In this document: positions 19,216 to 28,578 of the stretch, piece by piece | How the letters are laid out: every line of letters starts with the position of its first letter | Numbering within the stretch: the first letter of the stretch is position 1 | Source of the DNA: an uncultured Actinomycetes bacterium | GTDB taxonomy: Bacteria; Actinomycetota; Actinomycetes; Nanopelagicales; Nanopelagicaceae | NCBI GenBank assembly: GCA_903871555.1 | Contig: CAIQHM010000100.1 | Coordinates: forward strand, 1 to 44,135 | DNA: 44,135 nt | Direction of reading: 5' to 3' | Notes under the pieces: generated by a model | Told to the model about the DNA's origin: nothing | The model's database searches: none | What the model saw: only the letters and a program-made list of their open reading frames with translations | Made by a program: the position numbers and the translations under genes

Positions 19216-19698
19216 TCAGTGCTCTGCAACGTTAAGTAACTCTGCTAATTCATTCGCTCTATTGGTGCTTATAAGCCAGTAGGGCGTTTTATCTTTTGGG
19301 TCGCGCAAATCAATCTTGATTGCGGTATTAACCCAGAATCTAATCTGAAGAAAACTTGCTGGGTCGGCATCTACGCCACGAATACGTTTGAATTCTGTGG
19401 ATTCGAGCGCTTTAAAATTATGAATAAATGCTCGCTCGATTGCCGCTGGCCCAACAAGTAACCAGCCTTTGGTAACAGTAATTTCTAAGGCGGTGCGCTG
19501 CGCTGCGAAAATTAGGAGTCCAAGTTCAATCAATGAAACAGTAAGAGTTGCGCCATTTCCCAGCGCCGCCCAAAATGAAAGTGAAACCGAAGCTGCCATA
19601 AATATTGCAAAGGCCCAGAGCCACCAACTCCAGCTCAATTTTTCTTGAAAGATAGGTGTCCCATAGTTTAAATCTTGATGTCTATTATTTTTTGCCAC
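19216..19698 (-). CDS. DUF3093 family membrane protein
   Basis: A protein of about 160 residues in the actinobacterial DUF3093 family (Rv2698 in M. tuberculosis), next to dut and DUF4193 as in mycobacteria. Two hydrophobic segments (WWLWAFAIFMAASVSLSFW and the stretch around LTVSLIELGLLIF) form a hairpin membrane anchor. A soluble C-terminal part contains FKRIRGVDADPASFLQIRFW and TPYWLISTNRANELAELL. I placed the start at GTG 19698, not GTG 19704, because TAGCGT lies exactly 6 bases upstream of 19698. Function unknown. Confidence 0.88.
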   Translation of the reverse strand: MAKNNRHQDLNYGTPIFQEKLSWSWWLWAFAIFMAASVSLSFWAALGNGATLTVSLIELGLLIFAAQRTALEITVTKGWLLVGPAAIERAFIHNFKALESTEFKRIRGVDADPASFLQIRFWVNTAIKIDLRDPKDKTPYWLISTNRANELAELLNVAEH

Positions 19699-19704
19699 GG
19701 GCAC

Positions 19705-19710
19705 ACGCTA
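19705..19710 (-). promoter_or_regulatory. -10 element of a leaderless promoter for DUF3093
   Basis: On the minus strand TAGCGT is followed by 6 bases and GTG 19698. It decides between two in-frame GTG codons. Confidence 0.5.
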
Positions 19711-19741
19711 CGCCATTGTTTGCATAGGTTGCTTCGCAGGT

Positions 19742-19747
19742 TAGGCT
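19742..19747 (+). promoter_or_regulatory. -10 element of a leaderless promoter for the thioesterase-dut-DUF3159 operon
   Basis: TAGGCT is followed by 6 bases and the ATG at 19754. It faces away from the DUF3093 promoter 32 bases to the left. Confidence 0.6.
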
Positions 19748-19753
19748 TAAGTC

Positions 19754-20338
19754 ATGAGTCGCGTTCCAAGTACGGTGCCACCAGAGGGATCACTAATACC
19801 TGAACGTCATCCTAAAGCTCCACTACCCGGAACAAAAATTCCTTCACACTTCGGCCATTGTTTTGGATGTGGTGAATTACATCCGACTGGATTGCATTTA
19901 GTTGCGCATGCCGGTGAAGGACAGAATCTCACAGCGGTCTTTACTGTTACTGAAGATCATCAAGGGGCGCCAGGACTTGCACATGGCGGCCTGCTCTCAT
20001 TGGCATTTGATGAAGCGCTTGGAAAATTAATGTGGTTGATTCGCTCGCCAGCAGTTACAGCAAGGTTAGAAACAGATTTTCTTCTCCCAGTTCCAATGGG
20101 GACAGTTCTTCATATAAGTGCTGAGATTACTGGTCAAGTAAATCGAAAAGTTTATTGCAGTGCAGTCGGTCGCATTGACTCTGCCGACGGTCCAATCGCG
20201 GTTCGCGCGGCAGCGCTCTTTGTAATAGTTCCAATGCAGCATTTCTTGGATAATGCACCGAAGGCATATTTAGATCATGTAACTGCCCATCCTGAACTGC
20301 TTGCTTTCGTTGATCCAGAGTTTGAAATCAATCCATGA
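19754..20338 (+). CDS. PaaI-family hotdog thioesterase
   Basis: A 194-residue hotdog-fold protein of the PaaI/4HBT type, which hydrolyses acyl-CoA or related thioesters. A Cys-containing entry motif HFGHCFGCGELHPTGLHL precedes the core. The active-site helix is in GLAHGGLLSLAFDEALG, followed by VTARLETDFLLPVPMGT. The natural substrate cannot be inferred. It opens an operon with dut (ATGA overlap) and DUF3159. Confidence 0.88.
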   Translation: MSRVPSTVPPEGSLIPERHPKAPLPGTKIPSHFGHCFGCGELHPTGLHLVAHAGEGQNLTAVFTVTEDHQGAPGLAHGGLLSLAFDEALGKLMWLIRSPAVTARLETDFLLPVPMGTVLHISAEITGQVNRKVYCSAVGRIDSADGPIAVRAAALFVIVPMQHFLDNAPKAYLDHVTAHPELLAFVDPEFEINP

Positions 20339-20778
20339 CGGTTAAAGTTTTAATAACTCGCTTAGATGAATCAGTTCCCGCGCCCAGTTATGCAAAACCG
20401 GGAGATGCCGGCGCAGATTTAACTTGCCGAGTTGATGTAACTCTTCAACCAGGAGAACGGGCTCTAGTCCCTACCGGAATCTCAATAGCTCTCCCTAATG
20501 GTTATGTAGCCCTCGTGCATCCACGATCTGGCCTGGCCATAAAACATGGAGTGACAATGGTTAATTCACCCGGAACTGTTGATGCTGGATTTCGTGGCGA
20601 GCTACAAATTATTTTAATTAATCATGACCCTAAAGAAGCAATATCTTTTAAGAAAGGCGATCGCATCGCACAATTAGTAATTCAAAAAGTTGAACGTGCA
20701 GATTTTATTGAAGTAGCTACTTTGCCAGGTTCTGATCGGGGCAGTGGTGGATTTGGATCAACCGGAGGCAAGAGTTAA
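20335..20778 (+). CDS. dut: dUTP diphosphatase
   Basis: Trimeric dUTPase converts dUTP to dUMP and pyrophosphate, keeping uracil out of DNA and feeding dTMP synthesis. All five motifs are visible: GDAGADL, HPRSGLAIKHGV, NSPGTVDAGFRGEL, GDRIAQLVIQ and the C-terminal P-loop-like GSDRGSGGFGSTG. Length is 147 residues. It overlaps the thioesterase by 4 bases and its stop shares one base with the DUF3159 start (TAATG). Confidence 0.97.
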   Translation: MTVKVLITRLDESVPAPSYAKPGDAGADLTCRVDVTLQPGERALVPTGISIALPNGYVALVHPRSGLAIKHGVTMVNSPGTVDAGFRGELQIILINHDPKEAISFKKGDRIAQLVIQKVERADFIEVATLPGSDRGSGGFGSTGGKS

Positions 20779-21386
20779 TGCAAGAAGAAGATAAAGCAAA
20801 GGTTGTAAATGCGCTTGGTGGGAAGAAAGGAATAATTGATTCCACAATTCCTTCTCTAGTATTTCTACTTACCTATAACGTCACACACAATCTTCGAGCC
20901 TGTCTTTATGTTTCAATCGCAACAGCAGCGTTGCTAATGATTTGGCGCCTGATCAAGCGCGACACTCTGACCCATTCCATCTCTGGATTTGTTGGTATCG
21001 CTTTCTGTGGCTGGTTTGCTTGGAAGACTGGCGCGGCAAAAGATTATTACGCCCCAAGTCTCTGGAAGAACTCTGGATTTGCGTTAGTTTATTTAATTTC
21101 TAATTTAGTTAAGTGGCCGCTCATCGGTGTTCTCTTGGGACCAATATTGGGTGAGAACCTTAATTGGCGGAAGAATCCAGAGCGATTAGCGGCTTATAAG
21201 AAAGCAACTTGGATTTGGTTCGCGCTCTTTGCAATTCGCTTAGCAATTCAATATCCATTATTCAAAGCAAATCAATTAAATGCACTCGGAATAGCAAATA
21301 TTTTCTTAGGCTTCCCGCTTTATCTAGCAACGCTCTGGGGAACTTGGATAGTAATTAAATCTGTACCAATTGCGAAAGCCGACTAG
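20778..21386 (+). CDS. DUF3159 family integral membrane protein
   Basis: A 202-residue membrane protein of the actinobacterial DUF3159 family (Rv2693c in M. tuberculosis), found beside dut and the CeoB/CeoC genes there too. About five hydrophobic segments are visible, with family residues around WKTGAAKDYYAPSLWKNSG and NPERLAAYKKATWIWFALF. Function is unknown. Its TAG stop is shared with the stop of the opposing TrkA gene within the palindrome CTAG at 21383-21386. Confidence 0.88.
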   Translation: MQEEDKAKVVNALGGKKGIIDSTIPSLVFLLTYNVTHNLRACLYVSIATAALLMIWRLIKRDTLTHSISGFVGIAFCGWFAWKTGAAKDYYAPSLWKNSGFALVYLISNLVKWPLIGVLLGPILGENLNWRKNPERLAAYKKATWIWFALFAIRLAIQYPLFKANQLNALGIANIFLGFPLYLATLWGTWIVIKSVPIAKAD

Positions 21387-22045
21387 TTACTTGCAATAAA
21401 GCAATTCTTAAGTAGTTCTTCAGCAGCAGCAGTTGCAATAAATAGCAGTTCATCCCCGGCGGAGAAAACATCGTGTGGGTGGGGAGTTATTACTTGGCCA
21501 TCGCGAACTATTGCAGCAAGAGTCGCATTATCTGGCAATTTAACTTCTTCAACAGTTCGGCCTAAACACTTTGCGTCTTCTGGCAGAGTTATTTCGACAA
21601 GGCTGGCTTCACCTTTCTGCAATGAGAATAGGCGAACAACATCGCCTACAGAAACAGCCTCTTCTACAATCGCTGAAATAATTCTTGGGGTAGAGACTGA
21701 GACGTCTACGCCCCATGAGGAATCAAACATCCACTCATTCTTTGGGTGGTTAACTCGAGCCACAACTCTTGGAACACCATATTCAGTCTTTGCGAGCAGC
21801 GATGCCACAAGATTTACCTTGTCGTCCCCGGTTGCGGCAATTAAAACTTGGCAGGTATCTAACTTGGCATTATCTAGCGCCGAAATTTCACAGACATCGG
21901 CCATTAACCACTCGGCATTTGGGACGCTCTCGAGTTTCAAAGCTTTTGGATCACGATCAATCAATAGAACGTGGTGGCCATTTTCAATTAGTTCGCGGGC
22001 AATCGAACGCCCAACATTTCCGGCTCCGGCGATGGCAATTTTCAT
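21383..22045 (-). CDS. TrkA/CeoC-type potassium uptake regulatory protein
   Basis: A 220-residue RCK protein. The RCK_N domain has the nucleotide-binding loop GAGNVGRSIARELIENGH and the acidic strand end LLIDRD. An RCK_C domain follows in the last 80 residues. Such subunits gate or activate Trk/Ktr-like potassium transporters in response to NAD(H) or c-di-AMP. It is the second gene of a pair; the first ends 5 bases upstream of it. The pair matches mycobacterial CeoC/CeoB. No transporter membrane subunit is encoded in the window. Confidence 0.9.
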   Translation of the reverse strand: MKIAIAGAGNVGRSIARELIENGHHVLLIDRDPKALKLESVPNAEWLMADVCEISALDNAKLDTCQVLIAATGDDKVNLVASLLAKTEYGVPRVVARVNHPKNEWMFDSSWGVDVSVSTPRIISAIVEEAVSVGDVVRLFSLQKGEASLVEITLPEDAKCLGRTVEEVKLPDNATLAAIVRDGQVITPHPHDVFSAGDELLFIATAAAEELLKNCFIASN

Positions 22046-22050
22046 ATTTG

Positions 22051-22713
22051 TTATGCCTCTTCCGGTGACTTTGCTAGTGCAGCTTCAGTATTAGCAAGTT
22101 CAGAGTCCACAACCATTACATGCACTAAGTCGCCCTCTTGCAGAACAGTATTTTCGTTAGGAATCATTCCTTCGCCGAGTCGTGTTACAAAAGCAACCCG
22201 AGCTCTGGTGGAAGTTTCAATTAGAGAAACAGGTTGACCAAACCAATCGTGATGGAGGTGAACTTCACAAAGTTGAACAACGCCACTTGCATCGCGCCAT
22301 TCAGATCTGGAACCTTCAGGTGCAAGTCTGCGAATTATCTGGTCAGTTGTCCATAAAACTGTAGCAACTGTTGGGATACCTAGGCGCTGATAAATTTCGG
22401 CACGGGCAGGATCATAAATTCGGGCAACTACTTTTTCAACGCCATATGTTTCGCGTGCAACACGCGCTGCAAGAATATTTGAGTTATCTCCATTTGATAC
22501 CGCAGCGAAGGCATCAGCTTTCTCGATTCCTGCTTCAAGCAAAATATCTCTATCGAATCCAACGCCAGCAATTTTTTGACCTTTAAAATCTGGGCCTAAT
22601 CTGCGAAATGCCTCACTATTTTGGTCAATTATGGAGACTGAATGTCCGGCGGCCTCTAAATCAGTGGCTAAACCAGAACCGACTCGACCGCAACCCATTA
22701 TCACTACGTGCAC
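22051..22713 (-). CDS. TrkA/CeoB-type potassium uptake regulatory protein
   Basis: The first RCK protein of the pair, starting MHVVIMGCGRVGSGLATDLE, with GxGxxG at the N-terminus and SIIDQN closing the nucleotide site. RCK_C follows, giving 220 residues. A TTG at 22722 would add three residues, but GTG 22713 gives the family N-terminus and has TAAGTT 7 bases upstream. It is expressed divergently from the TRAM methyltransferase with only 32 bases between start codons. Confidence 0.9.
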   Translation of the reverse strand: MHVVIMGCGRVGSGLATDLEAAGHSVSIIDQNSEAFRRLGPDFKGQKIAGVGFDRDILLEAGIEKADAFAAVSNGDNSNILAARVARETYGVEKVVARIYDPARAEIYQRLGIPTVATVLWTTDQIIRRLAPEGSRSEWRDASGVVQLCEVHLHHDWFGQPVSLIETSTRARVAFVTRLGEGMIPNENTVLQEGDLVHVMVVDSELANTEAALAKSPEEA

Positions 22714-22720
22714 GAAGTAC

Positions 22721-22726
22721 AACTTA
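22721..22726 (-). promoter_or_regulatory. -10 element of a leaderless promoter for the trkA pair
   Basis: TAAGTT on the minus strand, then 7 bases, then GTG 22713. It lies only 6 bases from the opposing -10 of the methyltransferase gene. Confidence 0.5.
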
Positions 22727-22732
22727 CACCCT

Positions 22733-22738
22733 TAAGGT
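22733..22738 (+). promoter_or_regulatory. -10 element of a leaderless promoter for the TRAM methyltransferase
   Basis: TAAGGT, then 7 bases, then ATG 22746. It supports this ATG over the upstream in-frame TTG near 22608, which lies inside the divergent TrkA gene. Confidence 0.55.
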
Positions 22739-22745
22739 TGCCCCT

Positions 22746-23945
22746 ATGGGGTCCAACATAGCTAGCGCCGAAAGTTCATTAAAAGTAGGCGACCGGGTTA
22801 CAGTCGAAATAGGACCAGTTGCTCATGGCGGCCATTTTATTGCTCGACATAAGGGCCAAGTTATTTTTGTGCGGTACGGAATTACTGGCGAAGAAGCAGT
22901 TGTTGAAATTACTTCGATATCTTCAAAGTTAGCCCGCGGGGATGCAATTGAAATCCTTAAGCCATCACCAGATCGTGTAGTTCCACCTTGCAAGTATGCA
23001 ATTCCAGGCGGTTGCGGTGGTTGCGATTTTCAACATATCGAAATTTCCAAACAGAGCGACTACAAACGTGCAGTAATTCGAGAGCAATTCTCTCGCCTTG
23101 GCAGAATTGAATTAGATCTAGATGTCGTCACGGTAGAACCAAAAGATGGTTTGCATTGGCGAACTCGGATGGATTTTGCAATTTCAAAGAATGGAAAACC
23201 AGGACTTTATTCTGCACGCAGCAAAGAAGTTACCGAGATTGATAAGTGCCTAATTGCAGTTGAGGCTATAAATGATCCAGCAATGTTTGCCAGAAACTGG
23301 AAGGGTGAAGATCGCTTAGAAGTTGCGGTATCTAATTCAGGTGAACGAAATGTTTCAAGAGGCGGGCGAAGTATTTCTGGTCCAACCCAACTTCATGAAG
23401 TAGTCGGCGAACATACCTTTGAAATTTCACCATCATCATTCTGGCAGAGCCATAGCGCCGCGCCTGAAACACTTACAAAATTAGTAATGGATTTATTGGC
23501 ACTGCGTCCAGGTGATCAAGCATGTGATCTTTACGGTGGCGTTGGCTTATTTACCGCACCAATTTCAGAAGATGTAGGAGATATTGGCAAGGTACATCTA
23601 ATCGAATCTAGTCATAGGGCAACGCAAGATGCACTTAAAATTTTCGATAAGAAAAAGAATGTTCAGATTCACTCTGGCCGCGTTGAACAGAAGCTGCCAT
23701 TGATAAATCGCATAGATGTTATTTTGTTAGATCCGCCACGTACTGGCGCCGGCGAAATGGTAGTAAAACAGATGATGGCTAAGAAGCCACGCACAATTGT
23801 TTACGTTTCATGCGACCCAGCTTCGCTAGCCAGAGATGCAAGGCAACTTGAAGAGGGCGGATATCACATAGATCACATCGTCGGATTCGACCTATTCCCG
23901 ATGACCTCCCATGTGGAATGTGTGGCGCGCTTTACCCTCGGTTAG
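22746..23945 (+). CDS. TRAM-domain 5-methyluridine RNA methyltransferase (TrmA/RlmD family)
   Basis: A 399-residue SAM-dependent uridine C5-methyltransferase of rRNA or tRNA. An N-terminal TRAM domain (GDRVTVEIGPVAHGGHFIAR) is followed by a putative [4Fe-4S] site of four cysteines, C82, C90, C93 and C168. The Rossmann motif is DLYGGVGLFTAP, then LLDPPRTG, and the catalytic cysteine is C356 in YVSCDPASLARD. The family has several sites (m5U747, m5U1939, m5U54) and the exact target cannot be chosen from sequence. Rv2689c is the likely mycobacterial equivalent. The start is MGSNIASAES, set by the -10 element. Confidence 0.9.
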   Translation: MGSNIASAESSLKVGDRVTVEIGPVAHGGHFIARHKGQVIFVRYGITGEEAVVEITSISSKLARGDAIEILKPSPDRVVPPCKYAIPGGCGGCDFQHIEISKQSDYKRAVIREQFSRLGRIELDLDVVTVEPKDGLHWRTRMDFAISKNGKPGLYSARSKEVTEIDKCLIAVEAINDPAMFARNWKGEDRLEVAVSNSGERNVSRGGRSISGPTQLHEVVGEHTFEISPSSFWQSHSAAPETLTKLVMDLLALRPGDQACDLYGGVGLFTAPISEDVGDIGKVHLIESSHRATQDALKIFDKKKNVQIHSGRVEQKLPLINRIDVILLDPPRTGAGEMVVKQMMAKKPRTIVYVSCDPASLARDARQLEEGGYHIDHIVGFDLFPMTSHVECVARFTLG

Positions 23946-23948
23946 GAT
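23943..23948 (+). promoter_or_regulatory. -10 element of a leaderless promoter for aconitase, overlapping the upstream stop codon
   Basis: TAGGAT, then 6 bases, then ATG 23955. Its first three bases are the TAG stop of the methyltransferase gene. It favours ATG 23955 over GTG 23949, although AGGA within it could also serve as a ribosome-binding site. Confidence 0.45.
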
Positions 23949-23954
23949 GTGGGC

Positions 23955-26609
23955 ATGAGTAAAAATTCTTTTGATGCCAAGAGCCAAATTGAAGTTGCCG
24001 GTAAGAAATATGAGATCTTTGATATTACAAAATTGCCAGCAGCAAAATCACTTCCATTTAGCTTAAAGGTTCTGCTCGAGAATTTACTCCGTACCGAAGA
24101 TGGCGCAAATATAACTGCCGCTCAGATCGACGCCCTTGCAAATTGGAATCCAGATTCTGAACCAGATACTGAAATTCAATTCACACCGGCTCGCGTAATT
24201 ATGCAGGATTTCACTGGTGTCCCTTGCGTTGTAGATCTCGCAACAATGCGTGAGGCGATAGTTGAACTTGGTGGCGACCCAGCAAAGGTAAATCCACTTG
24301 CGCCTGCAGAACTTGTAATTGATCACTCAGTTATCGCCGACAAGTTTGGAACTACAACTTCATTTGAAGAGAATACTGATATTGAATACCAGCGCAATCA
24401 AGAGCGTTATCGTTTCCTTCGTTGGGGACAGAGCGCATTTGATGAGTTCAAAGTTGTTCCACCAGGAACAGGAATTGTTCACCAAGTAAATATTGAATAC
24501 TTAGCTCGCGTGATCATGACGCGAAGTGTCAATGGAGTGCTTCGTGCATATCCAGATACCGTAGTTGGAACAGATTCACACACGACAATGGTTAATGGAC
24601 TTGGCGTATTGGGCTGGGGCGTTGGGGGAATCGAAGCTGAAGCTGCGCTTTTGGGTCAACCAGTATCGATGCTTATTCCGCGGGTAGTTGGTTTTAAACT
24701 AAATGGCAAACTTCCTGTTGGTACAACTGCAACTGACTTAGTTCTGACAATCACTGAGATGCTGCGCAAACATGGAGTTGTTGGAAAGTTCGTAGAATTT
24801 TATGGTCCAGGCGTAACTGCGCTACCGATGGCAAACCGCACAACTATCGGAAATATGTCACCAGAATACGGATCAACCTGCGCCATCTTCCCTATTGATG
24901 AAGAAACAATTCGCTACCTCGCGCTAACTGGTCGCACTGCTGATCAGCTGGCACTTGTCGAAGAGTATGCGAAGCGCATCGGAATTTGGCACAATCCTGA
25001 TGAAGCCCCTCGTTACTCTGAAACACTTGAACTAGATTTAAAAACGATAGTTCCTTCCATCGCCGGACCAAAGCGTCCGCAGGATCGAATTGAACTTTCA
25101 AAATCTAAGTCTTCTTACGAAAAGATTGTCCCAACTTATTTCTCAGAAAAAACTGCAAAAGGTGCAGTTGATATCTCACTTAATGGAGAAGCCACTTCAG
25201 TTCAAAATGGTGCTGTTGTAATCGCATCGATAACCTCATGTACAAATACCTCAAATCCCAGCGTCATGATTGGTGCTGCGCTACTTGCTAAGAAGGCTGT
25301 AGAAAAGGGTTTGCGCAGTAAGCCTTGGGTTAAAACAACGCTAGCTCCCGGTTCTAAAGTTGTTACTGATTATTACGATCGCGCAGGCTTGACGACTTAT
25401 ATGGAACAACTTGGTTTCAACCTAGTTGGCTATGGCTGCGTAACTTGTATTGGTAACTCTGGACCACTTCCTGCGGAGATCAGCAAAGCTATTAACGATA
25501 ATGATTTAGCTGTAACAGCGGTTCTCTCTGGTAACCGAAACTTTGAGGGACGTATCAGCCCCGATATCAAGATGAACTACTTAGCTTCACCACCACTAGT
25601 TGTCGCATACGCAATTGCTGGAACTATGGACCACGATTTTGAAAATGATCCAATCGGTACCGGTTCAGATGGAAGCGCGGTTTACTTAAGAGATATCTGG
25701 CCAAGTACTGAAGAAATTCAGAGCGTTGTAGATAGCTCGATCTCTTCTGAGATGTTTACTAAAGATTATGCGACGGTATTTGAAGGCGATCATCGTTGGA
25801 AATCACTTGATACTCCAACTGGAAAAGTTTTTGATTGGGATCTCAAATCAACTTATGTGCGCAAGCCACCATATTTTGATGGCATGCCACGAAACCCAGA
25901 GCCGGTTAAAGATATTTCAAAAGCTCGGGTAATGGCGATTCTTGGTGACTCTGTAACAACAGACCATATTTCACCTGCCGGAAACATTAAAGCTGATTCA
26001 CCTGCCGGAAAGTATTTGGCTGAACACGGAATCGAACGCGTGGATTTTAATTCATACGGTTCTCGTCGCGGTAATCATGAAGTAATGATTCGTGGAACGT
26101 TCGCAAATATTCGGTTAAAGAACTTATTGTTAGATGGCGTAGAAGGTGGCTTTACTAAGAACTTCTTAAATAGCGGTGCACAAGAATCTATTTATGATGC
26201 ATCAATGGCATATCAAGCTGCAAAAGTTCCACTTGTGATTCTTGCTGGTAAAGAATATGGATCTGGTTCTTCGCGCGATTGGGCGGCAAAGGGCACAGCG
26301 CTTCTCGGGGTCAAAGCTGTAATCGCTGAATCATTTGAACGCATTCACCGTTCTAATTTAATTGGAATGGGAGTTCTTCCATTGCAATTTCCTGTCGGTG
26401 CAAATGCCGCATCACTTGGTTTAACCGGAGTCGAAGAATTTTCAATCGTAGGAATCGAAGCCTTAAATACTGGGGGAGTCCCAAAGACTGTCAAGGTAAG
26501 CGCTGGCGATAAGAGTTTTGATGCCATCGTTCGTATTGATACCCCTGGCGAAGCTGATTACTTCCGCCACGGAGGAATCATGCAATATGTACTGCGCTCA
26601 CTTCTCTAA
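23955..26609 (+). CDS. acnA: Aconitate hydratase AcnA
   Basis: Aconitase interconverts citrate and isocitrate in the TCA cycle using a [4Fe-4S] cluster. The 884-residue protein has the AcnA/IRP layout: [20 protein letters not shown] in domain 1, and cluster ligands C429 (SCTNTSNPS) and C495/C498 ([10 protein letters not shown]). The swivelling C-terminal domain includes [13 protein letters not shown] and [17 protein letters not shown] 23955 was chosen over GTG 23949 from the -10 spacing and the usual N-terminus [10 protein letters not shown]. dxs follows after 28 bases. Confidence 0.97.
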   Translation: MSKNSFDAKSQIEVAGKKYEIFDITKLPAAKSLPFSLKVLLENLLRTEDGANITAAQIDALANWNPDSEPDTEIQFTPARVIMQDFTGVPCVVDLATMREAIVELGGDPAKVNPLAPAELVIDHSVIADKFGTTTSFEENTDIEYQRNQERYRFLRWGQSAFDEFKVVPPGTGIVHQVNIEYLARVIMTRSVNGVLRAYPDTVVGTDSHTTMVNGLGVLGWGVGGIEAEAALLGQPVSMLIPRVVGFKLNGKLPVGTTATDLVLTITEMLRKHGVVGKFVEFYGPGVTALPMANRTTIGNMSPEYGSTCAIFPIDEETIRYLALTGRTADQLALVEEYAKRIGIWHNPDEAPRYSETLELDLKTIVPSIAGPKRPQDRIELSKSKSSYEKIVPTYFSEKTAKGAVDISLNGEATSVQNGAVVIASITSCTNTSNPSVMIGAALLAKKAVEKGLRSKPWVKTTLAPGSKVVTDYYDRAGLTTYMEQLGFNLVGYGCVTCIGNSGPLPAEISKAINDNDLAVTAVLSGNRNFEGRISPDIKMNYLASPPLVVAYAIAGTMDHDFENDPIGTGSDGSAVYLRDIWPSTEEIQSVVDSSISSEMFTKDYATVFEGDHRWKSLDTPTGKVFDWDLKSTYVRKPPYFDGMPRNPEPVKDISKARVMAILGDSVTTDHISPAGNIKADSPAGKYLAEHGIERVDFNSYGSRRGNHEVMIRGTFANIRLKNLLLDGVEGGFTKNFLNSGAQESIYDASMAYQAAKVPLVILAGKEYGSGSSRDWAAKGTALLGVKAVIAESFERIHRSNLIGMGVLPLQFPVGANAASLGLTGVEEFSIVGIEALNTGGVPKTVKVSAGDKSFDAIVRIDTPGEADYFRHGGIMQYVLRSLL

Positions 26610-26625
26610 TTAATTAAGCCTGCTC

Positions 26626-26631
26626 TAGAAT
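26626..26631 (+). promoter_or_regulatory. -10 element of a leaderless promoter for dxs
   Basis: TAGAAT, then 6 bases (AGGAAA), then ATG 26638. The AGGA could alternatively act as a weak ribosome-binding site on a longer transcript. Confidence 0.5.
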
Positions 26632-26637
26632 AGGAAA

Positions 26638-28578
26638 ATGTCGAATTACCTTGAAAGTATTGGTGGTCCAAAAGATCTGACCAAACTTTCACATTTGCAA
26701 CTGATTGAGCTTGCTGGTGAAATTCGCGAGTTCTTGATTGAGAAAGTTTCAAAAAGTGGCGGACACTTAGGCCCAAACCTTGGGGTTGTCGAATTAACGA
26801 TTGCAATTCATAGAATATTTGAATCACCAAAAGATACAGTAATTTTCGACACTGGCCACCAGAGTTATGTTCATAAATTATTAACAGGTCGCTTATCTGG
26901 TTTTGATAAATTACGTCAACGCGATGGAATTTCTGGCTACCCGAACCGTAGCGAAAGCGAGCACGATGTTGTTGAAAACTCTCATGCGTCTACAGCCCTC
27001 TCTTGGTCCGATGGTGTTGCTCGCGGAAATTTGATCAAAGGTGACTTAGATAAGACTGTTGTATGCGTCGTTGGCGATGGCGCGTTAACCGGGGGAATGT
27101 CTTGGGAAGCGCTAAACAACATTGCATCTAGCGATGATTTACGACTAGTGATTGTTGTAAATGATAATGAACGCTCTTATTCACCAACAATTGGCGGCCT
27201 TGCAACATATCTTTCAACTTTGCGAACTACTAGTGGCTACGAAAAATTCTTAGATTGGGGCAAGGGTCTTTTAGAGAAGACTCCGGTTGTTGGCGGCCCG
27301 ATTTATGAAACATTGCATGGCGTTAAAAAAGGTTTGAAAGATATCGTCGCGCCACAAGGAATGTTTGAAGATCTTGGCCTTAAATATTTCGGGCCAGTTG
27401 ATGGCCACAATATGGAGGCGCTGGAAAGTGCATTTATTCATGCAAAGAATTACGGAGCACCGGTCTTAGTCCATGTAATTACGGAAAAAGGTCGCGGACA
27501 TGCACCCGCAATCAATGATGATGCTGAAAAGTTTCATGCGGTTGGAATTGTTGATCCCGAAACTGGAATCCCAATTTCCAAGTCAGAACCAAATTGGACT
27601 AGCGTTTTCGCTGATGAACTCTGCGCTATCGGTTCAAAGCGTGAGGATTTAGTTGCGATAACTGCCGCAATGCTTGGTCCAACTGGCCTCGATAAATTTG
27701 CTGAGAAGTTTCCGTCACGGGCATTTGATGTTGGAATTGCCGAACAACATGCCACAACAAGTGCAGCTGGCTTAGCATTCACCGGATTGCATCCAATCGT
27801 CGCGATATATTCAACATTCTTAAATCGTGCCTTTGATCAATTATTGTTAGATGTTGCGCTGCATAAGGCTGGAGTCACTTTTGTCTTGGATCGTGCTGGA
27901 ATCACTGGTGATGATGGACCGTCTCACCACGGAATTTGGGATTTGGCTTTAACTGGAATTGTTCCCACGCTTCATGTTGCGGCCCCACGCGATGGTGCAA
28001 CCTTAAAAGAAGTCCTGCATGAATCCTTGGATATTTCTGACGCCCCATCTTTGATTCGATTCCCAAAGGGCGCAGTAGGTGCTGATATTCCAGCATTTGA
28101 ACGTCGAGATGGAATCGATGTTTTGTACCGTGGAGAAAGTGCCGATGTTTTATTGGTAAGCGTTGGCGCAATGGCAAAGATTTGTGTTGAAGCGGCGGCT
28201 CAGGCATATCGCGAAGGTGTAGGAGTCACGGTAATTGACCCCCGCTGGGTAAAACCATTACCACAAAGTTTGCTGACCATGGCACAACGATATAAATCAG
28301 TTGTCGTAGTTGAAGATGGAATTAGACATGGCGGTATCGCAAGCACAATTTCCGAGATGTTTAGAGATGCTGAATTAGAAGTGCCAATTCATTCGATAGG
28401 AGTTCCGCTTGAATTCATCGAGCACTCAAAGCGCTCTGAAATCTTGTCCGATCTTGGAATTACTTCGCGGAACATCACTCATCAATTAGTTTCCTGGAGC
28501 AGTTCACTTAAGGAAGATCTAAATAATGAAATTACGCAAGTGAAGCAACACCAGCGGGATGAAAGCGCTGACCTGTAA
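26638..28578 (+). CDS. dxs: 1-deoxy-D-xylulose-5-phosphate synthase
   Basis: DXS condenses pyruvate and glyceraldehyde 3-phosphate, using thiamine diphosphate, to open the MEP isoprenoid pathway. The 646-residue protein shows [17 protein letters not shown], the TPP motif [16 protein letters not shown] with its downstream NDN, the pyrimidine-domain DVGIAEQHA, and the C-terminal transketolase domain from about residue 500. Near-universal family lengths are about 620-640. Its last 47 bases overlap the 3' end of the opposing fadB-like gene, so the final charged residues are encoded antisense to that protein's C-terminus. Confidence 0.97.
   Translation: MSNYLESIGGPKDLTKLSHLQLIELAGEIREFLIEKVSKSGGHLGPNLGVVELTIAIHRIFESPKDTVIFDTGHQSYVHKLLTGRLSGFDKLRQRDGISGYPNRSESEHDVVENSHASTALSWSDGVARGNLIKGDLDKTVVCVVGDGALTGGMSWEALNNIASSDDLRLVIVVNDNERSYSPTIGGLATYLSTLRTTSGYEKFLDWGKGLLEKTPVVGGPIYETLHGVKKGLKDIVAPQGMFEDLGLKYFGPVDGHNMEALESAFIHAKNYGAPVLVHVITEKGRGHAPAINDDAEKFHAVGIVDPETGIPISKSEPNWTSVFADELCAIGSKREDLVAITAAMLGPTGLDKFAEKFPSRAFDVGIAEQHATTSAAGLAFTGLHPIVAIYSTFLNRAFDQLLLDVALHKAGVTFVLDRAGITGDDGPSHHGIWDLALTGIVPTLHVAAPRDGATLKEVLHESLDISDAPSLIRFPKGAVGADIPAFERRDGIDVLYRGESADVLLVSVGAMAKICVEAAAQAYREGVGVTVIDPRWVKPLPQSLLTMAQRYKSVVVVEDGIRHGGIASTISEMFRDAELEVPIHSIGVPLEFIEHSKRSEILSDLGITSRNITHQLVSWSSSLKEDLNNEITQVKQHQRDESADL

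Noticed and set aside
22608-22745. N-terminal extension of the TRAM methyltransferase
   Set aside because: It runs antisense through the start of the CeoB-like gene and has no resemblance to the family; ATG 22746 is followed by the TRAM domain.
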